Shown: in pieces, positions 1 through 7,222 of the stretch
Numbering within the stretch: position 1 is the stretch's first letter
Layout of the letters: every line of letters begins with the position of its first letter
From: Vibrio salilacus
Lineage (GTDB): Bacteria > Pseudomonadota > Gammaproteobacteria > Enterobacterales > Vibrionaceae
Direction of reading: 5' to 3'
DNA: 64,000 nt
Assembly: GCF_002811245.1 (NCBI RefSeq)
Contig: NZ_NIVQ01000005.1
Coordinates: 124,001-188,000 of the forward strand
The notes under the pieces: generated by a model
Told to the model about the DNA's origin: nothing
Database searches by the model: none
The model's input: the letters and a program-made list of their open reading frames with translations, nothing else
Position numbers and translations under genes: made by a program

Positions 1-897
1 GCCTGCCCCAGGTAGCGCGCCAAACAGACCAGAAATCATGTTCGCAAGCCCCTGGCCTCGCAGTTCTTTATCCGAATCGTGCTCTTTTCGTGTTAAAGAA
101 TCGCCAATAACTGCGGTGAGCAAGGTATCAATACAGCCCAAAGTGCCCAGCACTAAGGCATCAATCACCATCTCAGTAAATATTGCACCATCAAAATGAG
201 GTATTACCAAGGATGGCAAACCTGCAGGGATCTCACCAATACGACGAATCGAGTCAGTATCGAAAATAATCACCGACAATAAGGTAACCGCAACCAGCGC
301 CACCAACTGGGCAGGAACGTACTTGCGATACTGTTTCGGGAAGAAAAACAAAATGCCTAAGGTCAATAAGCCAAGAAACAACTCGCTAAACTTCATATTA
401 CTGATAATGTCAGGGATTGCAGAGAGCGTCCCAGTAACGCCTCCTGGCGGCGCAGGCTGACCTAGCAAAGGCGAAAGTTGTAAGATGATTAAGATAACGC
501 CAATACCCGACATAAAGCCAGACACGACACTGTAAGGCATCAGTGTCACGTATTTACCGAGCTTGAGTGTGCCGAGTAAAATCTGAAATGCCCCGGCCAT
601 CATCACCACGGTAAAAGTCATGGCCATGCCAGTTTCTGGGTACTTGGCCATCATACTGGTCAGCACTGCCGTCATGATCACCGTCATAGGACCAGTCGGC
701 TCTGAAATCAGCGTGTTTGAACCACCAAACAGCGCGGCAAATAAGCCGACCATAATTGCACCCCACAAACCCGCTTCGGCCCCCGCTCCCGATGCAACCC
801 CAAAAGCTAAGGCTAACGGCAGAGAAATGATCGCAGTGGTAACCCCACCAAACGCATCTCCTCGTAGGTTCAAATCTTCAAAACGACTCGTGAACAC
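1..897 (-). CDS. SulP-family inorganic anion transporter, N-terminal part (cut by window edge)
   Basis: Read on the minus strand, this open frame encodes the N-terminal ~300 residues of a polytopic inner-membrane protein. It begins with a short soluble segment containing NLRGDAFGG, then hydrophobic helices including ISLPLALAFGVASG and SEPTGPMTV, hallmarks of SulP (SLC26-like) carriers of sulfate or bicarbonate. The C-terminal helices and any STAS domain lie outside the window. I chose GTG at 897 because GGAG sits 7 nt upstream; an in-frame ATG at 915 and a GTG at 930 lack a clear ribosome binding site. It is divergent from a beta-carbonic anhydrase, which suggests bicarbonate as a substrate, but that is inference; sulfate cannot be excluded. 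Confidence 0.85.
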   Translation of the reverse strand, partial: MFTSRFEDLNLRGDAFGGVTTAIISLPLALAFGVASGAGAEAGLWGAIMVGLFAALFGGSNTLISEPTGPMTVIMTAVLTSMMAKYPETGMAMTFTVVMMAGAFQILLGTLKLGKYVTLMPYSVVSGFMSGIGVILIILQLSPLLGQPAPPGGVTGTLSAIPDIISNMKFSELFLGLLTLGILFFFPKQYRKYVPAQLVALVAVTLLSVIIFDTDSIRRIGEIPAGLPSLVIPHFDGAIFTEMVIDALVLGTLGCIDTLLTAVIGDSLTRKEHDSDKELRGQGLANMISGLFGALPGAG

Positions 898-1284
898 AGC
901 AATACTCCATTCCATTTGATGTTCGAACACGCGAGTTGTCCATGCTACCAGCGTGTTGCGACACCATAAACAACATCTTAGTTTTAACTTATTTTAATTA
1001 GATTGGTTAGTGTGGCGAAGTAACCTTACATGCTTTATTTAAATGTAATTAATTTGATAAAAAGTCACTATCTTCATAACTCTAACAAATAACAGCTGCA
1101 CCAGATAAGGGGGAATTACATCACATAACTCATACGTTATAACTATTGGTTAGCATAATCACTAAGCTTATGATTTTTTAAGTTCAAACACGTCAGATGA
1201 GTCGCTATCAAGCCATTTTAAACGCGACCAAAATTGTAACATTGTGTATAGTTATTCAAGTATTTTTGAAGGGCCACAACTAAG
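898..1284. other. Intergenic region between divergent SulP gene and carbonic anhydrase gene
   Basis: This AT-rich stretch of 387 bp must hold the promoters of both divergent genes. A TATAGT at 1247-1252 could be a -10 element for the carbonic anhydrase gene, but no convincing -35 lies 16-18 bp upstream. I see no coding frame, RNA gene or clear operator here. Confidence 0.5.
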
Positions 1285-1953
1285 ATGCCAGAAATAAAAC
1301 AGCTATTTGATAATAACTCTCAATGGTCTCAATCAATCACAGCAGATCGTCCCGAGTACTTTACCAAACTGGAACAGGGTCAAAGCCCAGAGTTTTTGTG
1401 GATTGGTTGTTCCGATAGCCGCGTTCCCGCTGAACGTTTAACGGGTTTATACTCTGGAGAGCTGTTTGTTCATCGGAACGTCGCCAATCAGGTGATCCAT
1501 ACTGATCTTAATTGTCTTTCCGTCGTGCAGTACGCTATTGATGTATTAAAAATTAAACATGTGATTGTCTGTGGTCACTACGATTGTGGAGGCGTTAATG
1601 CTGCAATCGATAACCCAAAACTCGGCTTGATCAATAATTGGTTGTTGCATATCCGAGATTTATATTTCAAGCACCGTGAATATCTTGAGTATATGCCAGC
1701 CCAAGATCGCGCTGATAAACTATGTGAGATCAACGTCGCTGAGCAAGTGTACAACTTGGGCAACTCAACCATAATGCAAAATGCATGGGAACGACGACAG
1801 GATGTAGAGATTCATGGTGTCGTATATGGTATCAGCGATGGCAAGCTACAATACCTCGGCGTTCGTTCCCACTCAAATGATTCGGTTGAAGCCTCTTACC
1901 ACAAAGCGATGGAAGCGATCCTTAACCCTCAACACCGTTTGTTGTGTCGCTAA
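1285..1953 (+). CDS. can: Beta-class carbonic anhydrase
   Basis: This enzyme interconverts CO2 and bicarbonate in the cytoplasm, supplying bicarbonate for carboxylations. The 222-residue protein carries the beta-class zinc site: C42, D44 and R46 in the CSDSR motif, and H98 and C101 in CGHYDCGG, at the same positions as E. coli Can. Length is typical for the family. The ATG follows a GAAGGG-like ribosome binding site by about 11 nt. It stands alone on the plus strand between a divergent SulP transporter and convergent hpt, and ends at a strong shared terminator. Function is secure by motif. Confidence 0.96.
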   Translation: MPEIKQLFDNNSQWSQSITADRPEYFTKLEQGQSPEFLWIGCSDSRVPAERLTGLYSGELFVHRNVANQVIHTDLNCLSVVQYAIDVLKIKHVIVCGHYDCGGVNAAIDNPKLGLINNWLLHIRDLYFKHREYLEYMPAQDRADKLCEINVAEQVYNLGNSTIMQNAWERRQDVEIHGVVYGISDGKLQYLGVRSHSNDSVEASYHKAMEAILNPQHRLLCR

Positions 1954-1964
1954 GTTCATCATGC

Positions 1965-1993
1965 AAAACGCCCCGCAAATGTGGGGCGTTTTT
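1965..1993. terminator. Bidirectional intrinsic terminator between can and hpt
   Basis: AAAACGCCCC and GGGGCGTTTT form a long GC-rich stem around a short loop, with A-tract and T-tract on opposite sides. It can therefore serve can on the plus strand and hpt on the minus strand. Confidence 0.9.
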
Positions 1994-2033
1994 ATCGTCA
2001 GGGCATGACCAATTATAGTCGCAGCACGAGACA

Positions 2034-2564
2034 TTACTCTTGTGGCACCACTTTACCGATATACGGTAGATGACGGTACTTTTGTGCATAGTCAATTCCA
2101 ACCCCAACAACAAACTCGTCTGGGATTTCAAAACCAATCCACTCTACTGGCACTTGTACTTCACGACGCGTTGGTTTGTCGAGCAGTGAACAAATTGCAA
2201 TCGATTTAGGCTCTCGCAAAGATAGAATCTCTTTGATTTTATGGAGCGTATTACCGGTATCAATAATGTCTTCGATGATTAATACGTCTTTACCTTTAAT
2301 GTCATCATCAAGGTCTTTCAAGATACGCACATCACGCGAGCTTTCCATCGTATTGCCGTAGCTAGAAGCAGTCATAAAGTCCACCTGATGCGTCAGCTCA
2401 ATACAGCGTGCTAAGTCAGCCATAAAGACAAAAGAGCCACGTAGTAAGCCTACTAAGACTAAATCTTCACTACCTTGGTAGTGTGCAGTGATCTGCTTAC
2501 CTAATTCACGTACGCGATCCTGAACTTCTTGCTCAGAAATCATCACTTCTACTGTATGTTTCAT
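2034..2564 (-). CDS. hpt: Hypoxanthine phosphoribosyltransferase
   Basis: A purine-salvage enzyme that joins hypoxanthine (and guanine) to PRPP to give IMP (GMP). The 176-residue protein shows the PRPP-binding loop [12 protein letters not shown] near residues 97-108 and the substrate loop GLLRGSFVF near 39-47. I chose the internal ATG giving MKHTVEV, the family's usual N-terminus, with an AAGAGA-like ribosome binding site just upstream; the frame stays open six codons further. It lies between can and the luxR-type regulator, divergent from the latter, as in other vibrios. Confidence 0.96.
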   Translation of the reverse strand: MKHTVEVMISEQEVQDRVRELGKQITAHYQGSEDLVLVGLLRGSFVFMADLARCIELTHQVDFMTASSYGNTMESSRDVRILKDLDDDIKGKDVLIIEDIIDTGNTLHKIKEILSLREPKSIAICSLLDKPTRREVQVPVEWIGFEIPDEFVVGVGIDYAQKYRHLPYIGKVVPQE

Positions 2565-2729
2565 ACTGATCTCTTTTTTCACGTTAGCCGTACCTTAAGC
2601 ACTCTTATCTTTGCTCAAGTACTGTCTGATGTTTGAGGCGCGTAGTCTAACATTACCCAGCGATGAGAAAAACGTTTGCCTAAAAATAAACACCGAACAG
2701 CACGATTTTTATGTTCAGGTTGCATCACA
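2565..2729. other. Upstream part of hpt/luxR divergent intergenic region
   Basis: AT-rich non-coding DNA that should contain the hpt promoter on the minus strand. I see no convincing hexamer pair for hpt. The luxR promoter elements lie to the right and are listed separately. Confidence 0.4.
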
Positions 2730-2750
2730 TATTAATAAATCTGATTATAA
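2730..2750. promoter_or_regulatory. LuxR/HapR-type operator-like palindrome
   Basis: The 21 bp beginning TATTAATAAAT and ending GATTATAA match about 15 of 21 positions of the known LuxR/SmcR consensus core (TATTGATAAATTTATC-type). It sits just upstream of the -35 element of the luxR promoter, the place expected for autoregulation, which is known for V. harveyi LuxR. Binding itself is inferred. Confidence 0.5.
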
Positions 2751-2765
2751 AATAAACGTAAACCG

Positions 2766-2794
2766 TTGACCTTCTTGATATGCACCATTACACT
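2766..2794 (+). promoter_or_regulatory. Sigma-70 type promoter of the luxR-type gene
   Basis: TTGACC at 2766-2771 and TACACT at 2789-2794 are separated by exactly 17 bp. Transcription would begin near 2801, giving a leader of about 80 nt. Confidence 0.6.
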
Positions 2795-2800
2795 CATAGA

Positions 2801-2882
2801 GCGTCAAACAACGCACAATAATACTAATTAGGGCAAAGCCCAATAAATACTATAAACAAGTCATTTGGCAAGGAAATTAACT
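2801..2882 (+). promoter_or_regulatory. 5' leader of the luxR-type mRNA
   Basis: The predicted leader contains a small hairpin, GGGCAAAGCCC at 2832-2842, and a ribosome binding site AAGGA at about 2870-2874. In vibrios this leader is the target of the Qrr small RNAs with Hfq; that is family knowledge, and the pairing cannot be shown because no Qrr gene is in the window. Confidence 0.45.
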
Positions 2883-3503
2883 ATGGACTCTATCGCGAAA
2901 AGACCGCGTACGCGGCTATCTCCGCAAAAACGTAAGCAACAACTAATGGAAATTTCTGTCGAAGTTTTTGCCCGACGAGGCATAGGCCGCGGCGGTCACG
3001 CAGACATTGCAGAAATAGCACAAGTTTCGGTCGCAACCGTGTTTAACTACTTCCCGACTCGCGAAGATTTAGTCGACGATGTACTTAACTACGTTGTACG
3101 TCAGTTCTCGAACTTCTTATCTGACAATATCGATCTTGACCTGCACGCCAAAGAAAACCTTAACAACCTGACGTCTGCAATGATCGAATTAGTCATTAAT
3201 GATTGTCACTGGCTGAAAGTATGGTTCGAGTGGAGCGCATCAACTCGCGACGAAGTTTGGCCACTGTTTGTGACCACTAACCGCACTAATCAATTACTGG
3301 TACAAAACATGTTTGTTAAAGCAATTGAACGAGGCGAAGTGTGCGATCAACATTCCCCTGCAGAGCTAGCAACCTTGTTCCACGGCATGTTCTATTCACT
3401 GTTTATTCAAGCGACACGTACCCAAGATGAAGACGTGATGAAGAAACTGACCGCGAGCTATTTAGATATGCTGTGCATCTACAAGCACGCAAAAAATGAC
3501 TAA
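2883..3503 (+). CDS. luxR: Quorum-sensing master transcription regulator, LuxR/HapR/SmcR/OpaR type (TetR family)
   Basis: A DNA-binding activator and repressor at the end of the Vibrio quorum-sensing cascade; at high cell density it controls bioluminescence, proteases, biofilm and competence genes. The 206-residue protein starts MDSIAKRPRTR, the signature N-terminus of this family, followed by a TetR helix-turn-helix near residues 39-58 (ADIAEIAQVSVATVFNYF) and the conserved ligand/dimer domain with WLKVWFEWSASTRDEVW. I chose this ATG over an in-frame upstream ATG at 2865 because of this N-terminus and the AAGGA 8 nt upstream. Species-specific symbols (opaR, smcR, hapR, litR) name the same gene. 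It should not be confused with LuxR of V. fischeri. Confidence 0.96.
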   Translation: MDSIAKRPRTRLSPQKRKQQLMEISVEVFARRGIGRGGHADIAEIAQVSVATVFNYFPTREDLVDDVLNYVVRQFSNFLSDNIDLDLHAKENLNNLTSAMIELVINDCHWLKVWFEWSASTRDEVWPLFVTTNRTNQLLVQNMFVKAIERGEVCDQHSPAELATLFHGMFYSLFIQATRTQDEDVMKKLTASYLDMLCIYKHAKND

Positions 3504-3520
3504 TTAAACACGTCTGAATC

Positions 3521-3549
3521 AGGCCCACTTCACTAGTGGGCTTTTTATT
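3521..3549 (+). terminator. Intrinsic terminator of the luxR-type gene
   Basis: GCCCAC and GTGGGC (3523-3528, 3536-3541) pair around a 7-nt loop and are followed by TTTTT. Confidence 0.88.
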
Positions 3550-3565
3550 GCTGTATTTCAGCTAA

Positions 3566-3595
3566 TAAAAAACCGCTGACTTAGCAGCGGTTTTT
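3566..3595 (-). terminator. Intrinsic terminator downstream of lpd
   Basis: AACCGCTG and CAGCGGTT form the stem with A and T runs on both sides, so it works on the minus strand for lpd and possibly as a second barrier for luxR. Confidence 0.87.
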
Positions 3596-3617
3596 AATAT
3601 TCAATCACTCGTGATGA

Positions 3618-5042
3618 TTACTTTTTCTTCGCCTTAGGGTTTGGCAGGTCAGTGATCGTACCTTCAAACACTTCAGCCGCAAGGCCAACTGATTCGTGTA
3701 ACGTTGGGTGCGCGTGAATGGTTAGTGCGATATCTTCTGCATCACAACCCATCTCGATGGCAAGACCGATTTCACCAAGCAGTTCACCACCGTTAGTACC
3801 CACGATAGCACCACCAATAACACGGTGCGTATCTTTATCAAAGATAAGCTTAGTCATACCGTCAGAGCAGTCAGAGGCGATCGCACGTCCCGAAGCAGCC
3901 CATGGGAATGTCGCTGTTTCGTAGTTAAGACCTTCCGCTTTTGCTTCTTTTTCTGTTTTACCAACCCAAGCCACTTCTGGCTCAGTATAAGCAATCGAAG
4001 GAATGACTTTCGGGTCGAAGTAGTGCTTCTTACCGGAGATAACTTCTGCAGCAACATGGCCTTCATGCACGCCTTTGTGAGCAAGCATTGGTTGGCCAAC
4101 GATATCACCGATAGCAAAGATATGCGGTACGTTAGTACGCATTTGCTTATCAACGTTAATAAAACCACGCTCGTCAATTTCTAGACCTGCTTTTTCACCA
4201 TCGATAAGTAGACCATTTGGTACACGGCCGATAGCAACAAGAACGGCATCATAGCGCTCAGCTTCTGCTGGTGCTTTTTTGCCTTCCATTGAAACGTAGA
4301 TACCATCTTCTTTCGCTTCAACTGCCGTTACTTTCGTTTCTAGCATCAAATTGAACTTGTTCTTTACACGCTTAGTGTAAACTTTAACGATGTCTTTATC
4401 GGCGGCTGGAATAACTTGGTCGAACATTTCAACCACGTCGACTTGAGAACCAAGAGATTGGTAAACTGTACCCATTTCTAGGCCGATGATACCACCGCCC
4501 ATAATAAGCAATTTCCCAGGAACTTCTTTCAGCTCTAGCGCGTCAGTCGAATCCCAAATACGTGGATCTTCATGTGGGATAAACGGCAGTTTGATTGGAC
4601 GAGAGCCCGCAGCAATAATAGCGTTATCGAAATTAACGGTTGTTGATTCGCCTTCACCTTCAACAAGGATAGAGTTAGGGCCAGTGAATTTACCGAAACC
4701 GTTAACCACGTTAACTTTACGCATCTTCGCCATACCGCCAAGACCGCCAGTCAGTTGATTAACAACTTTCTCTTTCCAGATACGAATCTTATTGATGTCA
4801 GTTTGTGGCTCACCGAATACAACGCCGTGGTCAGCCATCGCTTTCGCTTCTTCGATAACTTTAGAAACGTGAAGCAGTGCTTTTGATGGGATACAACCCA
4901 CGTTCAGACACACACCACCTAGGGTGCTGTAGCGCTCAATAAGTACAGTTTCAAGACCTAAGTCTGCACAACGGAATGCCGCTGAGTAACCAGCAGGACC
5001 AGAACCAAGTACAACAACTTGGGCTTTAATTTCTTTGCTCAT
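3618..5042 (-). CDS. lpdA: Dihydrolipoamide dehydrogenase (E3)
   Basis: The FAD flavoprotein that reoxidises dihydrolipoyl groups of pyruvate and 2-oxoglutarate dehydrogenases and of the glycine cleavage system, passing electrons to NAD. The 474-residue protein has an N-terminal FAD fold GSGPAGYSAAF (residues 13-23), the redox-active disulfide C45/C50 in GGVCLNVGCIPSK, an NAD fold GGGIIGLEMG, and the C-terminal catalytic HAHPTLHE. Length equals E. coli Lpd. AAGAGGT lies 6 nt before the ATG. It is the last gene of the PDH locus but is separated from aceF by 266 bp, so it probably also has its own promoter. Confidence 0.97.
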   Translation of the reverse strand: MSKEIKAQVVVLGSGPAGYSAAFRCADLGLETVLIERYSTLGGVCLNVGCIPSKALLHVSKVIEEAKAMADHGVVFGEPQTDINKIRIWKEKVVNQLTGGLGGMAKMRKVNVVNGFGKFTGPNSILVEGEGESTTVNFDNAIIAAGSRPIKLPFIPHEDPRIWDSTDALELKEVPGKLLIMGGGIIGLEMGTVYQSLGSQVDVVEMFDQVIPAADKDIVKVYTKRVKNKFNLMLETKVTAVEAKEDGIYVSMEGKKAPAEAERYDAVLVAIGRVPNGLLIDGEKAGLEIDERGFINVDKQMRTNVPHIFAIGDIVGQPMLAHKGVHEGHVAAEVISGKKHYFDPKVIPSIAYTEPEVAWVGKTEKEAKAEGLNYETATFPWAASGRAIASDCSDGMTKLIFDKDTHRVIGGAIVGTNGGELLGEIGLAIEMGCDAEDIALTIHAHPTLHESVGLAAEVFEGTITDLPNPKAKKK

Positions 5043-5267
5043 TGTGACCTCTTGTAGTCATTATCCCTAACAGGCTGAGTGGGTATTGATTTATTTGTTC
5101 AAGTCGATTTGTTTTAAACAGTTATTTTTCAGACCGCCAACAGTTTACAGAGATGTTAATGGAGTGAAAAGTAAATCAATTTAGCCTGTGAGCTAGACAA
5201 CAATTCGATGGCGAAAACCTTATTTTATCTAAGTCTCGCATCAAATTGTTCAGTAATTATTTGTAAT

Positions 5268-5291
5268 AGAGGCGGCTCACTTGCCGCCTCT
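5268..5291 (-). terminator. Strong hairpin after aceF, weak terminator or processing stem
   Basis: AGAGGCGGC and GCCGCCTCT form a perfect 9-bp stem with a 6-nt loop 18 bp past the aceF stop. On the minus strand it is followed by ATTACAAATAATT and not by a T-run, so termination may be partial, allowing readthrough into lpd. Confidence 0.6.
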
Positions 5292-5308
5292 CTATCATCT
5301 AGTTTCGA

Positions 5309-7192
5309 TTAAAGAACAAGACGACGAATGTCTGATAGCGCACCATTTAGGAACGTAATGAAACGTGCACCTTCCGCACCATCGATCACACGGTGATCGT
5401 ATGATAGAGACAGTGGCAGTTGTAGGCGCGGTTCAAATTCTTTACCGTTCCATACAGGTTTCATTTCAGATTTAGACACACCAAGGATACCAACTTCTGG
5501 TGCGTTGACGATTGGCGTAAATGCCGTACCACCAATGCCACCAAGGCTAGAGATAGTGAAACAACCACCTTGCATGTCAGCCGCAGTCAGCTTGCCCGAA
5601 CGTGCTTTCTTAGAGACAACCATTAGCTCTTCAGATAGCTCGTAAATGCCTTTCTTGTTCACGTCTTTAAATACCGGAACAACTAGGCCGTTTGGCGTAT
5701 CAACAGCAATACCTACGTTAACATACTTCTTAAGAATGATGCTTTCGCCATCTTCAGACAGTGAAGAGTTAAACGCTGGGAAGGCTTCTAGCGCTTTCGC
5801 TACTGCTTTCATAATGAACACAAGAGGCGTGATCTTCATGCCCGTGTCTTTCTTCGCTTCGATAGCATTTTGTTCTTTACGGAATGCTTCTAGCTCAGTG
5901 ATGTCAGCGTTGTCCCATTGTGTAACGTGAGGGATCATTACCCAGTTACGGTGTAGGTTTGCACCAGAGATCTTCTTGATCTTCGATAGTTTCTGAACTT
6001 CAGTTTCACCAAACTTACTGAAGTCCACTTTTGGCCATGGTAGCAGACCAAGAGCAGAACCGTCACCGCCTTTACCAGATGCTGCCGCACCAGACTCTAG
6101 ACGCTTAAGCGCTTCTTTAACGTAAGACTGAACGTCTTCTTTAAGGATACGGCTCTTACGACCAGATCCTTTCACCTTAGAAAGGTTGACGCCAAATTCG
6201 CGAGCAAGACGACGAACCACTGGAGACGCGTGAGCGTACTCATTGTTTTCTTGGAAGTCGCTCGCTGCTGGAGCAGGCTCTGTTTTGGCTGCTGGAGCCG
6301 CCGCAGGTACTGCTGTCGGCGCTGGAGCCGTCGCTGCCGGTGCTGCTACTGGCGCTGCGCCGGCAACCTCAAATACCATGATTAGAGAACCCGTTGTGAC
6401 TGAATCACCTTCAGCAATCTTGATCTCTTTGACAGTACCTGCGAAAGGCGCTGGAACTTCCATCGACGCTTTGTCGCCTTCCACAGTGATTAGAGATTGC
6501 TCTTCTTCTACTGTGTCGCCAACTTTAACCATGATCTCAGTAACTTCTACTTCATCACCACCGATATCTGGCACGTTTACTTCTTTGTCAGCCGCTACCG
6601 CAGGTGCTGCTGGTGCTTCTACTGCTGTAGGAGCCGAAGCCGCGGTGCCAGAGCCAGCTACTTCAAACACCATCACTAGAGAGCCCGTAGAAACTGAGTC
6701 ACCACAAGCGATCTTGATTTCTTTAACGATACCCGCGAATGGTGCTGGAACTTCCATTGAAGCTTTGTCGCCTTCAACAGTAAGAAGAGATTGCTCTTCT
6801 TCTACTGCATCGCCAACTTTAACCATGATCTCAGTAACTTCTACTTCGTCGCCACCGATATCAGGAACGTGAACTTCTTTCAGTTCTGCCGCTGCTGCTG
6901 GAGCTGGAGCTGCTGCTGGAGCCGCTTCCGCCGCAGGAGCAGGTGCAGCGTCAGCTGCACCCTCGGCTTCGAAAATCATGATAAGAGAACCAGTCGTAAC
7001 AGAATCACCTTCTGCTACTTTGATTTCTTTAACGATACCTGCTTGAGACGCTGGAACTTCCATAGAAGCTTTGTCGCCTTCAACAGTGATCAGAGACTGT
7101 TCTTCTTCAACCTTGTCGCCAACGTTGACTAGAATCTCAGTAACTTCAACCTCATCCGCACCGATGTCAGGTACATTAATTTCGATTGCCAT
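5309..7192 (-). CDS. aceF: Pyruvate dehydrogenase E2, dihydrolipoamide acetyltransferase
   Basis: Core of the pyruvate dehydrogenase complex; it carries acetyl groups on lipoyl arms and transfers them to CoA. The 627-residue protein has three lipoyl domains, each with the GDKASMEV lipoylation motif (lysines near 41, 143 and 241), joined by Ala/Pro-rich linkers, a peripheral-subunit-binding domain near 320-357 ([13 protein letters not shown]) and a C-terminal catalytic domain ending with DHRVIDG (His near 600, Asp near 604). Three lipoyl domains match E. coli. It starts 30 bp after the aceE stop and is cotranscribed with it. The plus-strand frames here reflect the repetitive coding sequence. 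Confidence 0.97.
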   Translation of the reverse strand: MAIEINVPDIGADEVEVTEILVNVGDKVEEEQSLITVEGDKASMEVPASQAGIVKEIKVAEGDSVTTGSLIMIFEAEGAADAAPAPAAEAAPAAAPAPAAAAELKEVHVPDIGGDEVEVTEIMVKVGDAVEEEQSLLTVEGDKASMEVPAPFAGIVKEIKIACGDSVSTGSLVMVFEVAGSGTAASAPTAVEAPAAPAVAADKEVNVPDIGGDEVEVTEIMVKVGDTVEEEQSLITVEGDKASMEVPAPFAGTVKEIKIAEGDSVTTGSLIMVFEVAGAAPVAAPAATAPAPTAVPAAAPAAKTEPAPAASDFQENNEYAHASPVVRRLAREFGVNLSKVKGSGRKSRILKEDVQSYVKEALKRLESGAAASGKGGDGSALGLLPWPKVDFSKFGETEVQKLSKIKKISGANLHRNWVMIPHVTQWDNADITELEAFRKEQNAIEAKKDTGMKITPLVFIMKAVAKALEAFPAFNSSLSEDGESIILKKYVNVGIAVDTPNGLVVPVFKDVNKKGIYELSEELMVVSKKARSGKLTAADMQGGCFTISSLGGIGGTAFTPIVNAPEVGILGVSKSEMKPVWNGKEFEPRLQLPLSLSYDHRVIDGAEGARFITFLNGALSDIRRLVL

Positions 7193-7222
7193 TGCTTATT
7201 TACCTTCTAGTTAAGCGCTGTA

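Noticed and set aside
2865..2882. Upstream ATG giving six extra residues before the LuxR-type protein
   Set aside because: The family N-terminus is MDSIAKRP and the ribosome binding site fits the internal ATG.
3825..4184. Overlapping frames on both strands of about 110-120 codons
   Set aside because: Both fall inside lpdA, which has complete catalytic motifs.
6243..6872. Plus-strand open frame of 209 codons rich in Thr/Ser/Ala/Gly
   Set aside because: It lies wholly antisense to the repetitive lipoyl domains and linkers of aceF and mirrors their codon repetition; no domain or ribosome binding site.
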